A DNA stretch of 64,000 bases from positions 3,782,001-3,846,000 of the forward strand of contig OZ252020.1 of assembly GCA_965247505.1 (NCBI GenBank), in the 5' to 3' direction. Positions 8,398-17,944 of the stretch are shown here, piece after piece (the stretch's first letter is position 1; each line of letters begins with the position of its first letter). A model generated the notes under the pieces. The model ran no database searches and was not told the origin of the DNA. It saw only the letters and a program-made list of their open reading frames with translations. The position numbers and the translations under genes were made by a program. This stretch comes from CAIYRG01 sp965247505 (GTDB lineage: Bacteria; Pseudomonadota; Alphaproteobacteria; Micropepsales; Micropepsaceae).

Positions 8398-10051
8398 GGT
8401 GCCTCCACTTTTCCTGGATGGGTCCAGCCTCTGTGCGTAGCTGTCTCAGCTCCGCTTCACGCTCCGAAACCGTGGACCGCAATTTCGCGTGCTCGTCGCG
8501 CAACTGGGTGAGCGCGCCGGCGGCTCTATCCTGCGCGGTGACGCCTTGTGCAGCCTCCGTGCGCAGCCGGGTCAGTTCTTTCTCACGCTCGGCAATTGCG
8601 GCTTTCAGATTCGTCTGCTCTTCTTGCAGCCGCTGAAGCTCTTTCTTGTCGCGGTCGTGCAGCGCAGTGGCCCCGCTATTGGCCTCAGCTTGCGCGGCGA
8701 TTTGTGCTTCGGCCTCGGCTTTGGCACGCGTCAAAGCCGCTTCTGCCTGTTCCCGGAGTGTATTTGCCTCTGCTAGCCCATCGGCGGAATTCTTTTTCCA
8801 TTGTGCTTCCGCTTCGGCGAGTCGTGCTTGTTCCTCTACCTTCCAGACGTCCTTGGCCATTAGGAGGGTTGCGCCGCTTTCTTGTTGCAAGCGTTGGCGC
8901 GCGGCTTCAACCTCTGTCTGAATTTGCGTCAGCGCGTTTTCCCGCTCGTCGAGGTTTGTTTGCAGCTTTTCGCAATCGCTCTGCAATAGGCGAAGCTCTT
9001 TGTCGTGCTGCTCCTGTGCCTCATGCGCATCGGTGCCGGCTTGGGACTGTGAAGCAGCAAGCATCTCGGCCTCAAACTTGCTTTGTGCGTCTTTCAGTGC
9101 CGTTTCCGCTTTTTCGATACGCGCATTTTCCTCCGTCAGTGCGGACGCGTTCTTTTCTTGCAATTTCTCTTCAATGTCGCCCAATCGCCCGGCTTCTTCG
9201 GCCTTCCAGCTTTGCTCCTTTTTGAAAAGCGCGTCTTGGGCTGCTTGATGCCAGGAATCTTGGGCTTTGCGGAGCTCGTCCTCGGCGCGCGTTTCGATCT
9301 CTTTGATGAGGCGCTCTTGTTCGGTTTTTAAAGCTTCCTGAGCTTTGTGAAGCTCCGCGGCGGCTTGTGCTGCCGCTTGCTACAGGCGCTCGTCCAACTC
9401 GGCTTTAAATGCGGCCTGCGCGTCGTCAACATCGCCGCCGGCGTTTTTCTTCGAGATGTCTGCCTTCGCCATTTCGGCTTCTTGCCGAAGCTGCTCCAAC
9501 TCGGCTTCGCGCTCGAGGAGGTCTTCATTTGCTTTCGCTAAATCTTCGCGCAGGCCGTTAAGTTTGGCGTCGTCTTGAAGAGAGACCGTGTTACCAGGCG
9601 CGGCGGCGCCGTCTTGCTCAGTGTCGGAGCTGGAAATGGCACCGGTCGCGTTCGGTGAGACGACGAGATCGAGAACGGCAATGGTATTGCCTGCACCGCG
9701 GCCCAAACCAATGATTCGGATGGCAAGCGTATGTGCATCCTGTATGTTTTCAGGGACCAGATAGGAGAGGTCTCCGATTTCGTCTGAGGCAAGCGACCAG
9801 GAATTATCACCATTGTTACGTCCTTGGGAAAGTCTCGACGTTGGTGGCAAACGCTCAATCCTGAGAGTCATCCGCCCGCGTTTCTTGTACGGCGCCAATA
9901 ATGGTGCGAGGTCAAGCGGAATGGCCCGCATTTCGACGTCTCGCTCGCTGGTTTTTCTTTTCACGCTGCCTACGCGGTTCACTTTCGTGGCACGTGGTTT
10001 TTTAGCAAGATCTGTTGCGCGTTGTGCCATGACGAAATGCTCAATATTCAC

Positions 10052-10479
10052 CGCTCATTGCGGCACCCATCATTGTTGACTCGGAGACAATTTATTCGCT
10101 CCAGAGAGTTTCACTCCAAAAGACCTTGGTCTCTTTGGGAAATATAGCCGCGCGGCGCATACGGCCACGTTAGAAAAACCGTTGCAAATCGCTTCAAGTT
10201 TTATCTAATGGTGGCGAGAAAGCCGGGAGTTTGGCAGGTTTTTTGGCTGCGGCAAACTAATTGGGCGCGTTGATAGGGCTTGGTCGGTCCTTGCAGGCGA
10301 AACACTCCTGAGCAGAGCCTTCTAATCCGCCACACTCGCGCCTTCATTTCAAAATATTTTCTAACGTCCTTGCTTCGCGTGTGAGGAGCGGCGCGTGTTT
10401 CTAATTATGCGCTCGCGCCCCTTTGGTCGTCGTTGCAAAGGATGTCATTCTGTAAAGAGGCCCGCTTTCGGGAGGGAAC
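10052..10479. other. Intergenic stretch with no gene seen
   Basis: About 430 bases with stop codons in all frames. It is relatively AT-rich at 10080-10220 and probably holds divergent promoters for the coiled-coil gene on the minus strand and the decayed membrane gene on the plus strand. No clear promoter, terminator or RNA structure could be picked out by eye. Confidence 0.5.
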
Positions 10480-11542
10480 ATGACCGAGGAACGCGACGGA
10501 ACAGAATCTGCGCCGCGCCATCCCCTCGGCGTGTGGATCGTGACTCTGTTCTTTTTTATTCTCCCGCTCGCGGCTATCACAATATTTGCACCATAGTTAT
10601 TGTTTCCCCCGGGGCACGCCATGCGCCCACCCGGAATTCTCGCATGGTCACTCCTGATAATTTTTGTGGGTTGCTTGGCACGAGTTACGGCACTTGGATG
10701 GGGAGCCATTTTGGCCGCAATCTCTTTCTTATGTTTTTGGCGAGCATCGGGCTCTTCTACGTCTACATGCTCATCGACATGTTGCTCTACTTCCTGGGTC
10801 CATTTGAAGAGGAATGGATGGCGCCCACTTTGCTGCGCGAGGTCAGGACAGTCGTTTTGATCTTGGTAGGGTGGTCGCTATCGTTCGGTATCTCTTGGGC
10901 AGCAGAACCCGTACGTTTTTTGACGATCGCTCCAGCGGAAAGCCTTGGTTCGCCGCACGTGAAATCGTGTTGGTCTCGTTTCTGCTTCCGGCGCTCGTAT
11001 TTGGAAGTTACGAAGCGCGCTACCAAACAATGGGCCCGGAAAGCAGGCCGCCCCTCATGTTCGCTGAGCAATTACGGGTTTCACCCGGTGCGGAGCACGG
11101 CTATGCGTGGGAAAGGGAACATTTCTCGCAGCTCGTAGATGCGGAAAATCTATTGTTGAACGAAAAAAGTGAACAGATCACCGATATCGTTAGAGAACGG
11201 TTTTCTCCTGGGTCAACGGAAGCTGCGCTAATCAGCACGCTTACAGAGGAAGGTTTTTATACACCCCAAAAGCAAGTCTACTACACTACTACACCGGATG
11301 AGAATTGTATCCGGCAGGAAGAGTCTGCCCCCCTAGGCACTACTTCGATTGCGTGCACCGACGGCAGAGAGCCCGATACTGTGCTGGAATATGGCTGGTG
11401 GCGTTTCGATGGGATACGACGTGACGATTGCACCGAAGGAGTGCGCGTCGTTTGGGAAGCAGACCCTTCTGGTATTGTCGTTGATGTGACCGGGGAATAC
11501 ATCAAGATATGCGCGTTTATGTTTGAGCCGCGTCATTGGTAG
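10480..11542 (+). pseudogene. Decayed membrane-protein gene (in-frame stop plus apparent frameshifts)
   Basis: A good start (GGGAGG then ATG at 10480) opens MTEERDGTESAPRHPLGVWI followed by a membrane segment, then a TAG after 38 codons. The same frame goes on past the stop with another membrane segment (AWSLLIIFVGCLARVTALGW). Near 10730 membrane-type coding sequence shifts to a second frame (FLASIGLFYVYMLIDMLLYF, then REVRTVVLILVGWSLSFGIS). Near 10940 it shifts to a third frame (EIVLVSFLLPALVFGSYEAR and a soluble C-terminal region ending CAFMFEPRHW). The C-terminal frame is open from 10814 to 11542. The hydrophobic pattern passing through three frames suggests a single polytopic protein gene with several lesions. 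An alternative is a real shorter gene in the last frame. Function unknown. Confidence 0.5.
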
Positions 11543-11547
11543 CGAAG

Positions 11548-13713
11548 CTAAGCAGACGCCGCCGCCTTCGCTTCGCGGCGCGCCGCATGCAAAATCCACT
11601 CGGTATAGCCATTGGGTTGCGCGCCTCCCTCGAAGACGAGTTCGCAAGCCGCTTTAAAGGCGATCCCATCGCAAGCGGGCGCCATCGGCGTGTAGTCTGG
11701 ATCGCCCTTATTTTGCTTATCGACCACAGCCGCCATGCGTTTGAATGTTTCCATCACCCGATCGCGGTCTACCACTCCATGGGCGAGCCAATTGGCGATA
11801 TGCTGGCTGGAGATACGCAAAGTCGCACGGTCTTCCATGAGACCGACGTCGTGAATGTCCGGTACTTTGGAACAACCCACACCCTGATCGATCCAGCGTA
11901 CGACATAGCCAAGAATTCCTTGCGCGTTATTGTCGAGTTCCTGCTGTATATCTTCGCCGGTCCAGTTCGGTTGAGAAATTGGCACCGTCAAAATATCGGA
12001 AAGTTTAGCGGGCGCGCGTTTTGCTAGTTCCCGTTGGCGCGCAAACACATCGATCCGATGATAATGCGTTGCGTGCAGCGTCGCTGCAGATGGCGAGGGA
12101 ACCCAAGCGGTGTTTGCGCCGGCTTCCAAATGTTCGATTTTTTGCGCCATCAAGTCGGCCATCTTGTCCGGCGCGGTCCACATTCCTTTTCCGATCTGCG
12201 CGCGCCCCGGTAGACCGCAGGCCAGTCCGGCATCGACATTGGATTCTTCATAGGCCTTGAGCCATGCGCTGGACTTCATGTCGCTTTTACGGACCATCGG
12301 CCCGGCTTCCATGGCCGTATGAATCTCGTCCCCGGTGCGGTCTAGAAAACCGGTATTGATGAACACCACGCGCTCTCGCGCCGCAAGGATGCAGGCCTTT
12401 AGGTTCAGGCTTGTGCGCCGCTCCTCGTCCATAATGCCCATTTTGAGTGTGTTTCTCGCCATGCCGGTCACCACTTCCACGCGCGCGAACAACTCGGCGG
12501 CAAAGGCGACTTCATCCGGCCCATGCATTTTCGGTTTGACGATATAAACCGAACCCGTCCGGCTGTTGCTGTGAACATGGCCTGCGCCAAGATCGTGCTT
12601 TGCGAGCAACGCGGTCATCGCGGCATCTAGAAATGTTTCGGGGATTTCTTGACCGTCTGAATCGAGCACCGCGTTGGTGTAAATGTGATGTCCGACATTG
12701 CGCACCAGCATTAGGCTGCGGCCGGGCAATCGAAATTCGCTCCCATCGGGCGCCAAATAGGCGCGATCGGCGAATAATCGGCGTTTCACTACTTGGCCGT
12801 TTTTTTTGAAACTGGCGCTTAAACTTCCACGCATCAATCCGAGCCAATTGCGGTAAATCTCGGTCTTGTCTTCGGCATCGACAGCGGCAACGCTATCTTC
12901 CATGTCTACAATGGTCGTAAGCGCTGCCTCTACAACAATATCGGAAATGCCTGCGGGGTCGGTCTTACCGACGGGGTGCTGGCGATTTAAGCGTAACTCG
13001 ATATGCAAGCCGTTATTGCGAAACAAAAGTACATGAGGTGCACTCGTCTCACCGGCATAGCCGACAAAATGTTCGGGCGAGGCGAGCGGGGCGCCGCCAC
13101 TTTCGCGCTGCGCTGATAATCGACCATCCTCGATGGTGTAAGCTTGAATGTTCGCGTGCTTTACATTGCTTAGTGGAATGGCGAGGTCGAGGAATTGTTT
13201 GCCGGCGTCTACGACGCGGGCGCCGCGTGCGGGATTATATGTTTCTCCGCGCTCCGTGCCGCTTTCCTCCGCAATCGCATCGGTTCCATAAAGCGCGTCG
13301 TAAAGGCTGCCCCATCTGGCATTTGCGGCGTTTAGCGCATAGCGCGCATTCGACAGCGGAACGACAAGCTGGGGTCCTGCAATTTTGGCGATTTCGTCGT
13401 CGACATTTTGAGTTGCGATCTTCCCCTCGGGCGGTTCGGGGCGGAGATATCGAATTTCGCGCAGGAAATGGTCGGTTTCCTCCGGGCTAATTTCTTGCCC
13501 CGCGCGGCTGCGATAGAATTCGTCGATTTCGGTCTGTAACCGATCACGTGATTGCAGCAGCTTACGATTGCGCCAGCCGAAATCTTCTACAATCTTCCCC
13601 AAACCGGTCCAAAACGCGTCGGCGCTAATATCAAGGCCCAAAACCGCTTCATAGGCGACAAAGTCATGAAGCGTTTTTGCAATTTTTAAACCGGCCGCTT
13701 CAACAAATTGCAT
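11548..13713 (-). CDS. glcB: Malate synthase G
   Basis: At 721 residues it is full length for the monomeric G isoform, which condenses glyoxylate with acetyl-CoA to malate in the cytosol. The N-terminus (MQFVEAAGLKIAKTLHDFVA) and the segments ANARWGSLYDALYGTD, LHIELRLNRQHPVGKTDPAG, the metal/active-site stretch TIVDMEDSVAAVDAEDK, VYIVKPKMHGPDEVAFAAEL and IMDEERRTSLNLKACILAAR are all characteristic. The C-terminal part keeps GQGVGCSKVPD-like RWIDQGVGCSKVPDIHDVGL. It is 33 bases downstream of the Nramp-like gene on the same strand and may be co-transcribed with it. No isocitrate lyase is in the window. Glyoxylate could come from glycolate or oxalate metabolism, and the nearby oxalate genes make that attractive (inference). 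Confidence 0.97.
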   Translation of the reverse strand: MQFVEAAGLKIAKTLHDFVAYEAVLGLDISADAFWTGLGKIVEDFGWRNRKLLQSRDRLQTEIDEFYRSRAGQEISPEETDHFLREIRYLRPEPPEGKIATQNVDDEIAKIAGPQLVVPLSNARYALNAANARWGSLYDALYGTDAIAEESGTERGETYNPARGARVVDAGKQFLDLAIPLSNVKHANIQAYTIEDGRLSAQRESGGAPLASPEHFVGYAGETSAPHVLLFRNNGLHIELRLNRQHPVGKTDPAGISDIVVEAALTTIVDMEDSVAAVDAEDKTEIYRNWLGLMRGSLSASFKKNGQVVKRRLFADRAYLAPDGSEFRLPGRSLMLVRNVGHHIYTNAVLDSDGQEIPETFLDAAMTALLAKHDLGAGHVHSNSRTGSVYIVKPKMHGPDEVAFAAELFARVEVVTGMARNTLKMGIMDEERRTSLNLKACILAARERVVFINTGFLDRTGDEIHTAMEAGPMVRKSDMKSSAWLKAYEESNVDAGLACGLPGRAQIGKGMWTAPDKMADLMAQKIEHLEAGANTAWVPSPSAATLHATHYHRIDVFARQRELAKRAPAKLSDILTVPISQPNWTGEDIQQELDNNAQGILGYVVRWIDQGVGCSKVPDIHDVGLMEDRATLRISSQHIANWLAHGVVDRDRVMETFKRMAAVVDKQNKGDPDYTPMAPACDGIAFKAACELVFEGGAQPNGYTEWILHAARREAKAAASA

Positions 13714-13746
13714 AGCGATCGTCTTACCTTACTCGCGCTCCGCCTA

Positions 13747-15237
13747 TCACTCGCCGAAGAGTCGAACCCAAATTCTCCAATAGATGAGTACCAAACTCAT
13801 GCCGGTAAATACAAAAAGGCTGAACCAGGTAGACCAGCGCGCGAAGACGGACGGATAAAATGTCTTGTCCTTTTTTGGGATCACCACGAGGCAGTAATAG
13901 AAATTCAAAAAGAAAATGACCGGCGCAACAAAAAATGCGAGCGCGGATGCGACGAGTACCAAAAACACCGGGCTTTGAAGCCCCGAGATAATCGCAACCG
14001 ATGCGATCAGCGAATAAAACATTGTCGCGCGATAAATATTATACTCGGAATACCAGGTGCTGCGGTGGGCAGGCGTCAAATCGGCCGAATCCACGCCGAC
14101 GAGGGATGCCGTGGGCCGAAATAGATTGCGGCAACAGGCGCAGACAATTCTGGGCCAGCCATCGAAATAGTTGAATGCGGTCGAAAAAGTGGCAGCGAAC
14201 GCGCCCAGCATAAACACGATCATCATTCCCGGCCCGATGCTTTCGGTGAAGATGCCGGCGATTTGCCCCATCACGGCACGTCCTTCCACCGGGCTTGGGT
14301 AAATCCATACCGCGGCGAGCAATAGAAAGATGCATGCAAGGATGAATGAAACAACATGACCGAGGCGGAAATCCCACATTCCGATTTTGAACCAGTGCTG
14401 GGAATATTCGACCGCGTTTTCGGGCAGCTTTGACGTATAAACCGTGAGCGCGTTGACATCGGGAGCGAATGGATCGAATTTTTCGACCAGGCCTGCGGTC
14501 TCCAGGCGTTCTCTTATGTTGCACATGCCTTTCTTTTTCGCTTTGCCCCATTCAGAAGCCTGCAGCGAAACGTCAATTCCGGTGGGAAGAAGGCCGAGAA
14601 ATGCGGCAATGATCAACCATGATCCATCGGGAATTTCGACAAGAAAGAAATGTCCCATCTCGGATAGTGGCGCAGGTTCCATGAAGTAAACCGCAAATGT
14701 CGACACAACCAATATCGCTGCGAGAAATTTTGTAACATTCTCGAGCGCCTTATAATTGCCGCGCAAAATAATCGTGACGCTCACCACGCCGAGGATCAAG
14801 CCATACACGGGCAGCGATATGGGAAGCCCCGCAGACACGGTAAAGATGTAGTAGAGCACCGCGGCGGCAGCGATTAATCGTCCGGCCTGTCCAATCGCGC
14901 ATTGAATGAGGGTGGTCACCAGCACATACCAAAGCGGCCATTTTTTCCACGCCGTACTGTAGGCTTCGATCATGCTTCTGCCTGTCGCATTGGTGAAGCG
15001 AAAGGCCATTTCGAAGCCGTAATATTTGAAGATATAGGCGACGGGGATGCACCACAGCAGCGCAAACTCGAAGCGCCCGCCGGCGCTGGGCGCGGTGATC
15101 AGATGGCTGGTGCCGATCCCGGTCATCATCAATATGATTCCAGGGCCGAAATGCCCCATAAGCCCTCTTAGGCTCATATCCGGCATTTTTAGATCGTCGA
15201 AATTGGCGCTTTGGTTCGCCGGAGAATCGTCAGCCAT
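13747..15237 (-). CDS. Nramp-like membrane transporter with non-canonical metal site
   Basis: A 496-residue polytopic protein with about 11 membrane segments and an overall Nramp layout: HFGPGIILMMTGIGTSHLIT in helix 1, GRFEFALLWCIPVAYIFKYY in helix 2 and LGLLPTGIDVSLQASEWGKA in helix 6. Canonical Nramp proteins bind Mn/Fe through DPGN in helix 1 and a Met-Pro-His motif in helix 6. Here those positions read GTSH and PTGI, so the usual ligands are missing. The substrate may therefore not be a soft divalent metal. It lies directly upstream of malate synthase on the same strand, hinting at a metabolic link. The N-terminal about 25 residues are soluble. Confidence 0.75.
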   Translation of the reverse strand: MADDSPANQSANFDDLKMPDMSLRGLMGHFGPGIILMMTGIGTSHLITAPSAGGRFEFALLWCIPVAYIFKYYGFEMAFRFTNATGRSMIEAYSTAWKKWPLWYVLVTTLIQCAIGQAGRLIAAAAVLYYIFTVSAGLPISLPVYGLILGVVSVTIILRGNYKALENVTKFLAAILVVSTFAVYFMEPAPLSEMGHFFLVEIPDGSWLIIAAFLGLLPTGIDVSLQASEWGKAKKKGMCNIRERLETAGLVEKFDPFAPDVNALTVYTSKLPENAVEYSQHWFKIGMWDFRLGHVVSFILACIFLLLAAVWIYPSPVEGRAVMGQIAGIFTESIGPGMMIVFMLGAFAATFSTAFNYFDGWPRIVCACCRNLFRPTASLVGVDSADLTPAHRSTWYSEYNIYRATMFYSLIASVAIISGLQSPVFLVLVASALAFFVAPVIFFLNFYYCLVVIPKKDKTFYPSVFARWSTWFSLFVFTGMSLVLIYWRIWVRLFGE

Positions 15238-15418
15238 ATACCCCCCATCCCGCCTTGTTCGACGGGTAATGATTTGTGCAGTTTGCCTAGCCTAACGCAA
15301 AGGGCCGCCGATGGGCGAGCCTTCACGCTGTGGGAAGATGATCTGGAGGCCGTTTGGCCCCGTTTTTTCGTTCCATAATTGGGCCATGTTGCAAGTTGAG
15401 AGATTTTCTGCGGCCGAT

Positions 15419-15898
15419 CTACGGCCCGGAGTTGAAGCGCGTCTCCACATAAGTAATCGAGCCCTCTATTTCGCGGAACCAATGCGGTGTTCCGGGCGAT
15501 AGAATAACAAAGTCGCCGGCCTCGACGCGCTGCGCCACGCCGCCGGTGATCCCCGCGGTGCGATCCTCGGGGTCGGTGATCGTTCCGCCGGTTACGAAAA
15601 CGCCAGCGCCCTCAACGATGTTGTAAACTTCCGTCAAATCCGGGTGCACGCTTGCGTTATTCGGGCCTGCCTGCCGGCGTCTCACGACGATCCGGCCGCT
15701 ATCGCTCCCGATAAGCTGGGTCACTTGTCCGGCGACGATGCCAAGCTCCGGATTGGATTGATTGAGCTCCGTGTCGATCTCGGATTCGGGTTTGAAGATA
15801 CCGGGCGGGCGCGGCTCTTCCTGGGCCAAACCTTCCTGCGCCAACACCGCAACACTCAACCCGGCGCCGACAAGCAACAGCAAAATGAATTTTCGCAT
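15419..15898 (-). CDS. Exported cupin-domain protein (159 aa)
   Basis: A signal peptide (MRKFILLLLVGAGLSVAVLA, cleavage near LAQE) is followed by a single cupin barrel. Metal-ligand-type motifs are VHPDLTEVYNIVEG in motif 1 and PGTPHWFREIEG in motif 2, so one His of the usual HXH motif is absent. Substrate unknown. It is the downstream partner of a second, similar exported cupin at 15968 on the same strand, 69 bases away. A TTC-rich upstream stretch includes AAGGGAA before the ATG. Confidence 0.82.
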   Translation of the reverse strand: MRKFILLLLVGAGLSVAVLAQEGLAQEEPRPPGIFKPESEIDTELNQSNPELGIVAGQVTQLIGSDSGRIVVRRRQAGPNNASVHPDLTEVYNIVEGAGVFVTGGTITDPEDRTAGITGGVAQRVEAGDFVILSPGTPHWFREIEGSITYVETRFNSGP

Positions 15899-15967
15899 TT
15901 CATTTCCCTTCGGGGCATGAGCCTGTTGACTTGCCGGGACTATTGTCCCGAAACTATTGCCCCAAAT

Positions 15968-16603
15968 CTATTGAGCCGGCGCGATAAACTCGGCCATGCC
16001 CAGCTCCAACAAGGGCGCGACGCCTTCCGGATCGGCGCGCACGACCATATAGGCCGTAAACTCCTCGGCGTAGTCCCACCTATGCGGCGTGCCTGCGGGA
16101 ATAATCAGCATGTCGCCCGCCTCGATTGTGATCTGCTGGGATCCAACCGCTTCGGTGCCTCGGCTGCCCTGTCCGTTCTCGATGCTGACGGGCCGTCGGT
16201 CCCAGTCGGTGATGGCGCCTCCGAGCAGCATGCGGCCTCTGCCTTCGATCACGTAATAGACTTCCGCGACGTCGTCATGGACCGCGTAGTTTGGGTTCGA
16301 TTGTCCCTCATAGCGGACGACCATGCTAACGCCGATCTGATATTCCTCGTCGCCGCCGCCCATTTTCACCATGGTCATCGCGACATCGGTCTCATTCACC
16401 GCGACCATGTTCTGCTTGTGCTCTTGTATTTGTGCAGCGCTGATATGCGTGGCGGGAAGATCGTAGCGGTGGCCGGGGAGCTCTACCGGCGAGGGATCGA
16501 TTGCCGGCTCCTGCGCCTTTGTTCCGACATAAGCGCTCAGTCCAAGCGCAATTATTGCAAGGCTAATTAATGCCGATCTGCCGTTCCAAACTGTTCTGTT
16601 CAT
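15968..16603 (-). CDS. Exported cupin-domain protein (211 aa)
   Basis: The start at 16603 (MNRTVWNGRSALISLAIIAL) has GGGGAAG just upstream and gives a signal peptide or membrane anchor; a longer frame opens at 16663. The cupin core contains AVHDDVAEVYYVIEGRGRML in motif 1 and IIPAGTPHRWDYAEEF in motif 2, closely parallel to the neighbouring cupin, so the two are probably an old duplication. It ends LLELGMAEFIAPAQ. It is divergent from the DUF6282-type hydrolase at 16775, with about 170 bases between them for control elements. Confidence 0.82.
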   Translation of the reverse strand: MNRTVWNGRSALISLAIIALGLSAYVGTKAQEPAIDPSPVELPGHRYDLPATHISAAQIQEHKQNMVAVNETDVAMTMVKMGGGDEEYQIGVSMVVRYEGQSNPNYAVHDDVAEVYYVIEGRGRMLLGGAITDWDRRPVSIENGQGSRGTEAVGSQQITIEAGDMLIIPAGTPHRWDYAEEFTAYMVVRADPEGVAPLLELGMAEFIAPAQ

Positions 16604-16774
16604 ATTGCTTCCCCTTCGCGCGTGTCGCTTACGATGTGGCCACCCCGTCAGGCACAGAGTCAAGTATCGCTGCCAAGGAAAACCCTGCGGTGCGCGCGCG
16701 CTTAAGTGCCGTCCTTGCTGCCGGTACCATGAGGGTGCAGGAATATGTCTTGGGCTGAAAACGGGAGCGGGATT

Positions 16775-17836
16775 ATGGGCAAGATTGGGATGACATTTTC
16801 TGCAACGATTCCAATCTGGGGCGGCGCGTTACTGGCGATGCTGGCCATATTCCCGGTGACGGGCCAGCAGGCCGGCGGCGAGGTGCCTGTCTGGCAAAGT
16901 CCAAACGGTCCGATCGATCTGGGATTGCAGGACCCCGTGCTGATTGAGGCAATCGATCTCCACACCCATCTGGATCCGGACATGAGTGGGGGCGGGCAGG
17001 TGTCCCGGGCGATGGATGCGATTGATATGGCGCGCCAAGCGCAGGCGCGCGGCATGCGCGGATTCGCGCTCAAGACGCATATGGATGTCAGCTCTGCCGC
17101 GTCCGCTTATTACGCACGCAAAGTCATGCCCGATGTCGAAGTCTTCGGCCGTTTCGTGCTGAATCTTTCATCCGGAGGGCTCAATCCTGCGGCCGTGATG
17201 CAGTTCGTTTCGATGAAGGGCGGATGGGGACGCATTGTGGAGATGCCGACCCGGGACGCCCGACCGCCGCAAACGGAAAATCGCCCCTGGGTCATGCCCT
17301 GGCTTAACCTTTTTCCGGATAGTGAAATATCCGTGGAGATTGTGCGCAATGGCGCGCTAACGGCGGAAGCCAAGGGCATTATTGAGCTTGTGTCGAATGT
17401 TCGGACCGTGGACAGCGATGGGACGGTCGCGATCGCAACCGGTCATGCAACGCCCGAAGGACATGTTCTCATTGTTCGCGAAAGCCGCCGGCTCGGGGTT
17501 CCGACCCTTGTGACCCACCCCAATGACATGGTGAGCGATGCGCAATATCAGGAGATGAAGGAGCTCGGTGCCTATATCGAGGTCAATCTCGACTTCTACC
17601 AGGAAGGCGATAATGCTGAGGAGAAGATCGCCTTTGCGCTCAAGCAGATTGAGCGACTTGGCGCCGAGAGCATCGTTATGGCAACCGATTGCGGTCAGAT
17701 GAACAATCCGACGCCGGCCGATTGCATCGTGCTCGGCGCCAGGGTGCTCAGGGCGCACGGCATTACCGAGCGCCAATTAGACATCATGTTGAAGGAAAAC
17801 CCCGCTCGCCTGCATGGGCTGCCGCCCCCAGCCTAG
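16775..17836 (+). CDS. Exported DUF6282-family putative metal-dependent hydrolase
   Basis: About 353 residues from the start at 16775, which gives a hydrophobic leader (TIPIWGGALLAMLAIFPVTG); an alternative ATG lies at 16745. The core resembles the amidohydrolase-like DUF6282 group: AIDLHTHLDPD supplies metal-binding His residues near the N-terminus, followed by ARGMRGFALKTHMD, GHATPEGHVLIVRESRRLGV, LVTHPNDMVSDAQYQEMKEL and VMATDCGQMNNPTPADC. A Lys in LKTH and Asp in ATDCG would complete a TIM-barrel metal site. Substrate unknown. An exported member is somewhat unusual. The NHL gene follows on the same strand after about 110 bases. Confidence 0.78.
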   Translation: MGKIGMTFSATIPIWGGALLAMLAIFPVTGQQAGGEVPVWQSPNGPIDLGLQDPVLIEAIDLHTHLDPDMSGGGQVSRAMDAIDMARQAQARGMRGFALKTHMDVSSAASAYYARKVMPDVEVFGRFVLNLSSGGLNPAAVMQFVSMKGGWGRIVEMPTRDARPPQTENRPWVMPWLNLFPDSEISVEIVRNGALTAEAKGIIELVSNVRTVDSDGTVAIATGHATPEGHVLIVRESRRLGVPTLVTHPNDMVSDAQYQEMKELGAYIEVNLDFYQEGDNAEEKIAFALKQIERLGAESIVMATDCGQMNNPTPADCIVLGARVLRAHGITERQLDIMLKENPARLHGLPPPA

Positions 17837-17944
17837 GCGATTTCATTGACGCTGTTGACTGGGATCGTCGCGTTTATGACAAGAGTCGTGCAAGAATATC
17901 CGGCCTCATATTGTTCGGGCCATGCATCAAAGGTGGAGAATATA

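Larger units (their letters stand above)
7171..8426 (+). mobile_element. IS3-family insertion sequence, copy B (complete)
   Basis: 1,256 bp with both terminal repeats, inserted in the opposite orientation to the coiled-coil gene it interrupts. Flanks are AAC on the left and GCC on the right, so no target duplication remains. Confidence 0.95.
6256..10030 (-). pseudogene. Large coiled-coil SH3b envelope protein gene, broken by an amber codon and IS3 copy B
   Basis: Three minus-strand pieces make one gene of about 840 codons. Piece 1 (10030-9383) has a basic N-terminus and a beta domain (RMTLRIERLPPTSRLSQGRN, NSWSLASDEIGDLSYLVP). Piece 2 (9379-8427) is Glu/Ala/Gln-rich coiled coil and is in the same frame, separated only by a TAG at 9380-9382 that probably replaced a CAG. 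Piece 3 (7170-6256) lies beyond IS3 copy B: more coiled coil, one membrane segment (VLIAAALAASLIIFLPLAAL) and a C-terminal bacterial SH3 domain (GGVNFRAGPSAGAEIIS, WALIRFDGAG, GWVFNSFL). The frames either side of the IS differ by a base, so insertion came with a small deletion. Start could also be a GTG at 10051. The original protein probably linked the inner membrane to the cell wall (inference). Confidence 0.75.

Noticed and set aside
8548..9225. A 225-codon plus-strand frame
   Set aside because: Opposite strand of the coiled-coil gene; composition is the mirror of repetitive Glu/Ala codons.
15189..15482. A 97-codon minus-strand frame between the Nramp-like gene and the cupin
   Set aside because: Overlaps the cupin 3' end in another frame, no ribosome site; looks like chance.
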